This document shows, piece by piece, positions 1 to 9,700 of a stretch of DNA of 64,000 bases (position 1 is its first letter; each line of letters starts with the position of its first letter). Location: positions 2,141,501 through 2,205,500 of the forward strand of contig JAMPIT010000417.1 in NCBI GenBank assembly GCA_026261815.1, written 5' to 3'. The notes beneath the pieces were generated by a model. It was not told where the DNA came from. It worked only from the letters and a program-made list of their open reading frames with translations, and did no database searches. Source of the stretch: Monarcha castaneiventris obscurior (lineage: Eukaryota; Chordata; Aves; Passeriformes; Monarchidae). The translations under genes were made by a program, and so were the position numbers.

Positions 1-3000
1 AGTTAGGGATAACTTCAGAGTAAGTACAAGAGATGAATAAACAACCTTTTAAGATCACATGCAGAGACAGAGCTGAGTAACTCTAATAAGACTTGACATA
101 TTCGAGGGTTAAAGGGACATTAAACCCTGTAGGCCTCATTTTTTTTTCAATCCTTGAAAGCAATGAAGTTTGATTGGAAAAGTCATGTTGATTTTGTTTA
201 TTCTGTTCCTGCTATGTTTTTTCCATTTGAACTACATTTCTGACATTAAAATACATTTTTCTCATTGTTGTTGTCAAATCCAATTTCAAGCCTAAGCTAT
301 ATGTTCTGCCCACATTAAATAAGCTCTATAGATTCACATATAAGGACTGTTTCTTCAGCAAGAAACAATAAATGTCAAACTCATAACTCTGAGCTTTTGT
401 TTTTTCCTTTTAAAGGCAAAGCACATACTTGAAGCCAGCATAATACTTTCAGGCAGAAAATGAGTAAATGGACATTCATTGGCATCATTTGTAGTGTGCA
501 TATATAAATATATCTTGTGCAGTATGTAAGAAAGCAATGGCAGGAATATAGCTGTAAGTGAAGACTGAAACCAACATATGGGTTGATCACTACAATAAGA
601 TAATCTTTAAATTATGCAAAAGTATTTTTAAAAAGTGTGATAGTTCCTTAATTCAAACAATTCCAGATTTATATATACATTTGAAAACATGTAAGCAATA
701 GCTGTGGCAGAACTCTATCACAGAATTATGTTCAGCTCTGGACTGAGACATAACTGAAACAATTCTGCAGAGGAAACTGAAAATATATGCAGCAAGACAC
801 TGAATATGCACTGCATTATTTAGAAAGGCAGAAGGTAAACTAGAGTGAGGTTAAGGCTGGGTTGTCAATCTCAGACCTTTTGCAACTTCTGTCCTTGGGA
901 AGAAGCCGTGTTTGGCGTTTCTCCACAGTCCCCTCAAAGAGCACAGTATCTCTCTTAGAGAGAGCCCTGCTTATCAAGAATACACCTGCAAATCCTACTT
1001 AAAAAAATATTAAAGCAATAGAGATGATGGCGTACCACGTGGCTTTGTCCTAAAGGTACATTAAAAGAAGACACAAGAGAGGCACTTAGGCCCTTGAAGT
1101 CAAAGTGAAGGAAAGGCTTCTAGCATTTCAAGTTCCACCTGAAGCCTTGACTGACAGTAACATTTTTACTGAAACGCTGTATTACCAACCAGAAAGCTGG
1201 CTTACATAGCACAAACCAGAGTGAGGACGGAATTCATGATTAAATAATTTCAATGTAGGAAATAGATTCTACAGATCATAGGACTGAAACTGAAATACAG
1301 GAGTTGGTAAGTTTTTATGTGAGCATTAGCTTTATAAAGAATGCCCATATATTACAGGCATCAAGTTCTGCAGCAATAAAAAAAGAGGGATACTAAATCT
1401 TCAGAGCTGTCTCCTTGCAGTCTTCAGCCTTTTCATACCCAGCCTAGGATCTCCTTAACTGAAATGTCAAAAGCTGTCATGATGCTGTCAGAATCTCTAA
1501 TCTTGTTTCACCTGTTCCCCATTTATTTTTTTACCTTCACATAATACATCACACACAAAATACTGTTCATCCTCTCTTAAATACCCCTCATCTTCCCTCT
1601 TTCTGCCCACTAGTAGTCTTCATGTCTCCCTCTTGAAAGAACTTGCTAAAATTTAGATTTGCCATTAAACTGTCCCACTTTCTTTTCTGATATTCCTCAG
1701 CATCCCTTTCTCTTACGCTTACATTGTTCACCAGAACCCCTTTGTCCTCACCTTCCCCATAAACACCACCACAACGTACACTTAAAGCCGATTTAGTCAA
1801 ACCACCTAAGATCTAAACATCCTGAAATCACTGTTTAGTACTGAAAATCTACCCAACTTTCTGAAACTTAGTACCGTATCGAATTTTAACAGCTTTAAGC
1901 TCTTGAGCACCCCCTAACACTTACTTTGTTTGCACAGCTGTTTAACTCTTAGAAGATTAGGGGCGAACTGCACTATCAGCGGCACTACTTAAAACGGGAA
2001 CATACAATGCAGCTGTTAAGCAGAGATATCCTGCTTTATTACATGCCTTTCAAAATCTAAACAAAATCAGTTCTGTCACATATATTAGAAATAGGACTGT
2101 TTTAAATGAAGCAGAAAGATGCATTAAATCGCTTTTCATTTTCCAGTAAATTCTGATTAGCTATGAAAGCTCGGATAACTTAATTAACACTGAAGTCAAT
2201 AACAATTTGACATACTTGAGAGGAAAACACTGAGAATGCGTTGATTTTTCTGCTTGATGATTGTGTATTGCTTTTTCTTCAGAACACCCACCACCCCAAT
2301 CCCTACAGGAAGCACTTTGCTGCTTCCCGTTTAACCCTACAATTAGCTGTGTTTCCATCCAATACATCATAATTTACACGACACGTTCTCAATGCAGAAA
2401 CGACTCCTGTTCTTGTCTTTAGGCAGACAAGAAAGGACTCTACTGATCTAACAGAGGGCTGAACAAAAGTATTAAGCTAGCACACCACCGTGCAGGCAAA
2501 TATAAATACGAGCAATTCCCTAAAACACGGGGTGCTCTTGTTCTGAGCCAAGAATTTGCCTTGGAGCTCTTTTAGCCGTTAAATTGGCAGCGGTCAAGAA
2601 ACGGGGGAGGAAAGGTAAGGAAAGCACTGAAGCAGGTCAGTTCCAACCAGCAGCTGGAAAGGCCAGAAGCGAACGCCTTCCAGCACCCCCGTGGGGCTCC
2701 TGCTTGCAAGAGCCCGGCCAAGGCAGGTACATCCCCCAAGCAAAGCCGCAGCCGACAAACTCTGGCAGCTCCGCGGAGTCAGACGGAGCGGCAGCCCCAG
2801 CCCGGTGCTGGCTCTCCTGCCAGAACCCGGCTCCCGGCAGGTTTTCCCCGCCGTCAGCTCAGCCCGTGCGCAGGGACCCGCTCGGGACCCGCGGGGCGGT
2901 GAGCGCAGAGCGCGGCTCAGCCTGCCAGCGCCAGCCCCGGGCAGAACGTGCCCGCACGGCCCCGCGGCCGAACGTCCCGAGGGGTGCGGGGAGCCCGCGG

Positions 3001-3299
3001 CAGGCTCCGGGAGCGGCTGTCCCCCGGACCGGCTGCGGGGCGCGCCCCTCACCGCTCCGAGCGCCCCCGGCCCGCCTCCAGCGCTGCCCCCGCAGCGAGC
3101 CGAGGGCGCAGCGCGGCGCTGCCGGGACAGGGAGCGCGCCGGCGACTCCGGCTCCCGTCCCGCGGCGCCGGCGCCTCATCCCTGCGTCCCCGCAGCCACG
3201 GGGCGAGGCTGTCCGGCCGCGGGGGCACGCGGACTCCGCGCCTGCCGCCGGCCAGGCGGGCGGAAACCGCCGCTCCCCAAAGTTTCCCCGGGCACTCAC
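1..3299 (-). other. FGD6: Putative intron 1 of FGD6 (5' part only)
   Basis: This stretch is AT-rich from the left edge to about 2.5 kb and then grades into a CpG island. I see no exon-like open frame with splice signals and no recognisable repeat in it. It begins at the GTGAGT donor (3299-3294, minus strand) that follows the short putative FGD6 first coding exon, so it should be the start of that gene's first intron. In FGD6 the next exon is known to be very long, and nothing like it is seen here, so it must lie beyond the left edge. The long open frames between 2584 and 4201 on both strands reflect high GC content with few stop codons, not coding sequence. The intron assignment rests entirely on the FGD6 call. 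Confidence 0.55.
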
Positions 3300-3312
3300 C
3301 GGCGGAGCTCAT
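3300..3312 (-). CDS. FGD6: FGD6 first coding exon (13 nt, partial gene)
   Basis: On the minus strand an ATG at 3312-3310 opens the codons for Met-Ser-Ser-Ala plus one base, followed at once by a perfect GTGAGT donor. The start context is good, with A at -3. Human FGD6, a FYVE/RhoGEF/PH-domain protein that acts as a Cdc42 exchange factor, starts with Met-Thr-Ser-Ala-Ala as I recall it, and it lies head to head with VEZT. Start motif, phase-1 donor and position in the shared CpG island all fit. Only four codons are visible, so the identification depends mainly on synteny. All functional domains (DH, PH, FYVE) lie outside the window. Confidence 0.6.
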
Positions 3313-3604
3313 GGTGCTCCCCAGGCGCGGAGCCGCGCTTCCCCTCGTCCCTTACGCCACGGCCCCTCTGAGGGCCGAGGAGAAGGAGCCCATTGTTCCC
3401 CCGCGCCGCCACCGAGCCAGAGGAGCAGCCGGAGCAGGAGCAGCTCCCCCCGCCCGCCGCCGCCGCATCCCACCCCGCGTCCACGGCACACGGAGCGCTC
3501 CCAGCCGCCGCCCGCCGGCGCCCCCTGCCGGGCCCGGGCGCTCGCCCCGCCCCGCCCCGCCCCGGCCGGCGCCGGCCCCTCCCGGAGCGGGCGCTGTGCT
3601 GAGC

Positions 3605-3623
3605 TTTCTGGGAGCTGTAGTTC
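3605..3623 (-). promoter_or_regulatory. ZNF143/STAF-like binding motif
   Basis: On the minus strand this reads GAACTACAGCTCCCAGAAA, which matches the known ACTACAnnTCCCAGAA element bound by ZNF143 (STAF) and found in many CpG-island and bidirectional promoters. It sits about 110 bp upstream of the VEZT ATG and 290 bp upstream of the FGD6 ATG. Confidence 0.7.
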
Positions 3624-3684
3624 TCCCCGGTACCAGGCAGCGCCCAGCGGGGCGGGGCGGGGCGGCCGGCGGGGCGGCGGACTC

Positions 3685-3702
3685 GGTTTCCCAGCGTGCC
3701 CG
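3685..3702 (+). promoter_or_regulatory. Second ZNF143-like motif (TTCCCAGCGTGCC)
   Basis: The core TTTCCCAGCGTGCC resembles the TCCCAGCATGCC half of ZNF143 sites, with G for A at one position that creates a CpG. It lies about 30 bp before the VEZT ATG, so it may be within the 5' UTR. It is weaker than the site at 3605 because the ACTACA half is absent. Confidence 0.45.
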
Positions 3703-3717
3703 CGGGGAGGGGGTGGC

Positions 3718-3765
3718 ATGGCGGGCAAGGATGACACCGGAGTTCGACGAAGAAGTGGTGTTTGA
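3718..3765 (+). CDS. Upstream ORF overlapping the VEZT start codon
   Basis: An ATG in strong context (G at -3, G at +4) opens a 15-codon frame, [15 protein letters not shown], that ends with TGA at 3763-3765. It is in a different frame from VEZT, starts 13 nt upstream of the VEZT ATG, overlaps that ATG and stops one base before the exon 1 donor. If the transcript starts upstream of 3718, most scanning ribosomes should meet this start first, which would reduce VEZT translation. It is not expected to make a functional peptide. It would not matter if transcription starts between the two ATGs. Confidence 0.5.
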   Translation: MAGKDDTGVRRRSGV

Positions 3766-3766
3766 G
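3731..3766 (+). CDS. VEZT: VEZT exon 1 (residues 1-12)
   Basis: It encodes [12 protein letters not shown], the invariant vezatin N terminus, and ends in phase 0 at a GTGGGC donor. The start codon has A at -3. It lies in the CpG island, 15.1 kb from the next exon. The overlapping upstream ORF described separately covers this whole exon except its last base. Confidence 0.95.
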
Positions 3767-6700
3767 GTGGGCGCGGGGCGACCCGGTGCGGGCTGGGCCC
3801 GGGTGTCTTCGGCCCTCGCTGCGCGGCGGCCCCCGGGGGCGGCGTGCGCCGGGCGGGTCGGGGGGACGCGCGGCGTGAGGCGGGCGCGGGGCCCGGCCCA
3901 GGACAGCGCCTGCCGCGGGCGGGCGGCGGCGGGCGGGACCGGCGGGAGCGGCGGGTCGGGGCGGTGCTCGGCGTGCCCCGCGCCCCGGGGCTGCCCGGGA
4001 CCAGCGCCGCGCCCTCCGCGCAGGCCGAGGGCGGGACGGCTCGGCGGGGCCGGACGATCCTTTGTGCGGCGGGGCCGGGCGGCCGCGGTGGGAGGTGTCG
4101 GGAGGCCCGTGGCGGCGGGGGTTCCCTTAGAGCCGCCCGTGAGCACCGCTCGGTCAGCCGGGCTGAGCTGCAGGGTCAGGGCAGAGGGAGTAAATAGCTA
4201 AAAATTCTGCCTCTGAATCGGTGTCACTCACGTTAAAGGTGTCTTTCATCGAGCACTGAGACTGCTTTATCTCTGTAGTATTTGTGTTACTACTGGATTT
4301 GCATAAACCGTTTCTGGTTATATCACGTCTTCTTAGAGCCACAATATCACCTTGGCCTTATTTAAAACAGTGGTTAAATACATCAACTGCTGCGGTTTGG
4401 TAACAATCGGGTCTGTTTGCGGCAGGTAAGTGTAATTGTATCTTGATGGAGAAAGCACCTGGTTTTGCAGATGTACAAAGTGGTAGAGAAATGCTGTCTT
4501 TAAAATGGATAATTATTATAATAGCAATAAGGCTTCTCTTTCAACCAGGATGCAAAACACTCCTTACATAAGCAATTATTTTTTTTCTCAGCTGTGTAAG
4601 AACACAAAGTTTTGTGTTCATCCACAACCGACCTTCAATCCTAACAAAAATTTGTTGTTTATGTTGCTGCTATGTTAAATTGCTTCCCTTCATACAATAA
4701 ATCTGTGGTGAGAATTTATTTCACAGGTATAATGCCTGCACTCTGCATTTCTATCTTCAGTAAAAGTGGTATTTATTTTGCAGTTTCACAGTCCTTAAGT
4801 TCATGCAGCAGCTACCATTTTGATTGAAAAAGTTCTGCTACACAGAGAGTAGATGATCTCCTTGCATATGCTCTTTGCTTTTAACCTTGTGTTCTGGGAA
4901 TGGATTTCCATCACTTGTAAAGGCTCTTGGATCTGTTTATTGTACCAAGTTTGTGAGTGTGTCTATCCATACACACAGGTATACTGAGTGACACAGTAAC
5001 AGATCTGTTGTGTATTATGATACATCATAAGAAAGCCAGATAAGCAACAGTGGGACAAACACAGGCTGTTTGGGTTGGCTGATTGGTTGGACTGCAAAAC
5101 TGGATGGGCTGCTGTCTCATAAAAATGGGTACTGTGAAATACACACAAAAGTTATCTTCTAAAGTGCTCAGCAGGGTTCACACAATTCTGAAATGAAGGC
5201 TCCACAGAGAATTGTGAACATGCTTCACACATATGGGCCAGAGATGGGAATTGGCGAGGAGCCGAAAAGTATTGGGGTAGTTAATGCTACAGCATCTTTG
5301 CGTTTTTAATTTTTGTTTTCTTGGGCCCCAAACTCTTCCCCTTAATTACTTATTGTTTCTGGTAAGCAACTACATTTTTTCTGCAGCTCAGTAGGTCACT
5401 TCCCATCTTCTTCAGCAATCACTGTTGCAAGAAGGCCATTAGCATTTAGACCTCAGTTGCTGTTTTGTTTTCTCTGTCCGTTTGGAGCTCCCTTCAGCAT
5501 GATGTCGACTGATGTTGTAAGGAGTCATAGTGTGCTAACAAATGCATAATCAGGAAAGAAGAGGTCTTTCATGTGTCTCATACCCAAAAGGATGGGTAGG
5601 AGAGGGAAGTAAATAGGATATGCTTCACGTTCCATATCACAGTGATGCCCAGTGTTATTTTGTGCATGTTTTTTCGGGTCATAGCTCTGTCCAGCTGGTC
5701 CTGAAGACATCAATGACTGGTGTCCACATTAAAAATTTTGCAGCATCAAACAGATGATGGCCTGCTGATAAATATTTCTGAGCTTCCAAGGAGTAGTCAT
5801 TTTTCTCACTGTCAAAGTATCTTTTACATTAATTTATCTTTGAAGGAAAGGAAGCACAAACACGGCATTTCTGCTCTGGGAAAGCAGTGTTTTCTGTCAA
5901 GTTCAAATGCCACTGCAGATCATCATGATTGAACAATAGTGAATGATGGGCAGTTAGTCTATCCACTAAGTGCTGCCGTATTCTATCCAATTTATAAATT
6001 AATTCCTGCAGCAGCCAACAATTTTTATTCACTGACTGAATAGTCCCGGCACTTCAGTTCTTGAATATATTACAAGTATCTGCTCTTTCAATTAAAATAC
6101 TACAAACACAGTGGGGAGGAACAGAACCCAAGACAGGCAGAGATGCCTCTGATGTGCTGGGCCTGGGCTTGTCTGCCCAGCAGTGTGTCAAATTAAAAAT
6201 TGTGGCAGTGTAGAGCAGATTGTACTAAAAAATGGAGAAACAATAAATGGTGTTCTTTATTAGTGTCTGTCTTAATTTTTTAAGGGAGATCACGAGATAA
6301 CAAATTTGATGTTAAGATGAGTTTTTATACAAAAACTAGATGACCATCATGTTGCAGTTACAGTTTACCTCAGAATCCTTTGGAAAATGTTGGCATTTTG
6401 TATATTTATATGAGACTGGAATTGTGTTTTTTTATTGTTGTGTGGACAATAAGATCTCCTTCTTGTTTTCTTTTTATTTTTTAATGTATAAATTAAAGAA
6501 GCTTCTTTTTCAAACTAGCTAAAGTTTTGCATCATTATGCTAGTGGAGGGACTGTGTCAGAACTTTGTTTCTTTGATGATTTATAACTGCCATCTGATTT
6601 CTGACTGGAAATTTATTCATGGCCACTTCATACCTACTTGCACGTCCACTAATATTTTCTGTTATCTTACATAGTTCTTATCTGTTCTTATCTTACATAG

Positions 6701-9700
6701 TTCTTACCTGTCTCTAGAATTTACAGAATCACAAAATCATTTAGGTTAGAAATGACCTCTGAGATCAAGTCCAACCTTTGACTGATCACCACCTTATCAA
6801 CTAGGACCATGGTCCAGTTTTTTCTTGAACACCTCCAGGGATAGTGACTCCCTCAGCTGCTCCTTACGTGACTTGTGTTCCAGGCCCTTCCCCAGCTTCA
6901 CTGCCCTTCTCTGGACATGCTCCAGCCCTTCAAAGGCTTTCTTGTAGTGAGGGGCCCAGAACTGAACACAGTACTCAAGTTGTGGCCTCACCAGTGCCAA
7001 GTACAGGGGAGAATTTGCCTCTCCTAAGGTGTTCATAGAAAGCAAACTTGTTCTGGCTAAGGATTATGTTAGGCTGGATAAACCAGTATATCTTTGCTTC
7101 CTTTCACGAAACAGATTTTTCTGTTCATTATTTTTGGTTTGGCTTTTTAGGATTTTCACATCTATTCAGTTCATGTTTCTTTACCACATCTTGTAGCATG
7201 GTACTTGACATTCTTCCTAGGGTTCTTATACAAGTATTTTCACTTTTTGCTTCTGGGAATCCTTCGTTTCTTGCATGCTAGGCCTACAAACAACATTTTC
7301 ATGCCTTCATACTGTTTGACTCACCTATAATATGATGGGGTAACAGCTTCCCCATTATTGGAGAGTTTGTTTTTATTAGTTCCTCTGTGTAAGGTCTTGC
7401 TGTTGTCTGTTGTTAAATTGCATGCCATTATCAATACCCATTTTAGGTCGTCCAATGCTTTTTCTATTATGTTTCAATCCCTTTCTGCATATATGTTGCT
7501 ACTTGGTGTTAACAGAAAATGTCACTAGCAAGCTTTTTAATATAAGTTTAATTATGGTAAATATTAAAGCTTTTAAAAATTCAAAAGCCTTAACCAAAGA
7601 CTCATTTTTTAGGAACTCCATTAGTAACCTTCTGATCCATAGCTTTCCACTCAGTGTAGACCACTGTTATCTCTGCCATCAACATACTTGGTTCCTTTCC
7701 CATCTTTTTTATCTTAACTGATATGGCACTGTATCAAAAGTCCATATTCATACAGCATAGTGTAAAAAGTCCATATAAACTTCCTGCATTTCCCTTATCT
7801 ACTAAAATTAGCTGTTTTATCTAATAAAGATGTCAAGTAAATTTAGCACAATCTACCTCTGGTGAATCCATGTGATACCTTCTTTGATGATCACTTGTTT
7901 TCTTCTTTGTCTTTGAATTTTGCAAGAAAGAATAATTATTCTCAGTAGCATGCTGGCTTTTGATCAATTTCATAGACCTGTCATATTCTTGATTGCTTTT
8001 TCTCCTTTTGAATATAGGCACTATGCTTGGATTTTTTTCTGCTTTTGAGTTTATAGATTTATTAAAAATCCTTTCTGCTGCTTCTTTAATCTTCTGTGCC
8101 CATTCTTTCAGAACACTGGGGTGAAGGTGATCCAAGCACTGCATTTCAGCTTCCAATTTCTGCTTTCAGCTGTGTAATTTGTCCTATATTTTAATGAGTT
8201 TGTGCAAGCTTGTTTTTTTTTACCTTTGGATAGATGTTCAAGCTGTGCTCACAGAACCACAGAATGTTTGAGCCTGAAAGGGAACTCTGGAGGTCATCTG
8301 ATCTACCACCCAGCTCAAGCAGGGTCATCCAGAACCAGTGGCCCAGGGCCATGTCCAGATGGCTTTTGAGTGTCTTCAAGGATGGAGATCTCACAACCTC
8401 TCTGGACAGCCAGTGCCAGTCCTCAGTCACCCTCACACTGACAAAATGTTTCTTGATGTTCAAAGGGAACCTCGTGTGCTTCAGTTTGTGCCCATTGCCT
8501 CTGGTCCTGTCACGGGGCGCCACTGAAAAGTGCCCATTTCTGTTCTCTTTGCACGCTTTCTTTGGCTATGAGACCCACCCTGAGGTTTCTCCAGGCTGAC
8601 CAGTCCCAGCTCTCTCAGCCTCCCCTCATGTGTGAGATGCTCCTTCCTTCAGGTTCACCTAGACCATTGTTGAAGCCTAATCCCAGAAAGTGATCATTAC
8701 TGTGTCAGAGTCGTTCTGGTAGAAGAGTTTGTAGGTGACTTTTGTTGTTTTCCATTTTAATTCCCTGTATTCAGAAGAAAGTTATTCAGACTGCACAAAT
8801 GTATGATTTTGACACACACAGTATCAAACTGCCATCACCTTAGATTTTTAGGGGCTTTTGCATATCCAGTGTTTGAAATACAAAGCTTTACATGTAGAAT
8901 TGTGTGCAATGTAATACTGAATTAATTTCATTGGCATAATATCTTCATTTAAAAAATTTTATTAGAAAAGAAATTTTTTCTCCCTTGAGACATTGTTTTA
9001 ATTGATTAATGAGGCTTGTGCCATTCCTACAACCAGTTCTGTCCGTATTATTTACTTAATATTGCTATTCATTAGCTATTTCATTACTAATAGAAATACA
9101 TGTTAAAGAATAGCCCCATCAAAGGACTGGCTGAGTGTCATGATGGTTGTGTCACTGTGGAATCTAATCTTTTCTTCTAGATCTAGAGGACCTGATCATT
9201 ACTGTAACTCCAGACTTTTAAATTTGGGATTGTTCAGCCCAGTAGAAATCCCAGACTGAACAATACAATATAAATTGTGTATGTATTCTTTCATGACTTC
9301 AGATTCTCTTTTGCGCAAATGGGACAATAATACCAAGGTAACAAAATGAGACTTTCTTTGGTTCACCTGTCTGCATCAATTCTCAGAATCTATGCTAATC
9401 TATATTTAGAAAGAAAACAAACTGGGGTTGAACACAAAGAGCATCAAAAACCTCATGTCCAGATTCAGAAGTTTCTATCTGTGTAAAATACTAAACACAG
9501 CTCTACTGAACTCACAAACTAGAGCAAAGATTTTGAACATGTAACAGGTACTCTCATTTCACAATCAGCCCTTGCTCAAGCAGTCAGTCTTCCCACTACT
9601 GGAGAGAAATATGCACAGAAATGGAGGTACCCTTTTCAGAGTTTGAAGTTTGTTCTGTGCTCTTTATCTTCTTGCTATAGTGGAAGAAGCTAATGTGAGA

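Larger units (their letters stand above)
3313..3730. promoter_or_regulatory. Bidirectional promoter between FGD6 and VEZT
   Basis: Only 418 bp separate the two divergent start codons, so both 5' UTRs and the core promoter must fit here. I see no TATA box or CCAAT box in a convincing position. There are GC boxes in tandem at about 3543-3564 (C-rich on +) and 3649-3665 (G-rich on +), forming an inverted pair, and two ZNF143/STAF-like motifs at 3605-3623 and 3685-3702. This is the composition expected for a housekeeping bidirectional promoter. Transcription start sites cannot be set from sequence. Confidence 0.8.
2840..4170. promoter_or_regulatory. CpG island spanning the FGD6/VEZT start sites
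   Basis: CpG dinucleotides are dense through this block and scarce on either side. It covers the putative FGD6 first exon, the intergenic promoter, VEZT exon 1 and the first 400 bases of VEZT intron 1. Such islands mark broadly expressed TATA-less promoters. Several long open frames exist here on both strands, but they have arginine/proline/alanine/glycine-rich composition typical of unselected GC-rich DNA. Boundaries are by eye. Confidence 0.85.

Noticed and set aside
2584..4201. Long open frames of 393 and 417 codons (plus) and up to 264 codons (minus) around the promoter
   Set aside because: They lie in the CpG island, have Arg/Pro/Ala/Gly-rich composition, overlap each other in several frames and cross the clear VEZT exon 1 donor. 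High GC content removes stop codons by chance.
7833..8156. 107-codon minus-strand frame in intron 1
   Set aside because: It lies in decayed CR1 sequence and resembles no part of a functional protein.
8234..8599. 121-codon plus-strand frame in intron 1
   Set aside because: It is the antisense of a CR1 fragment.
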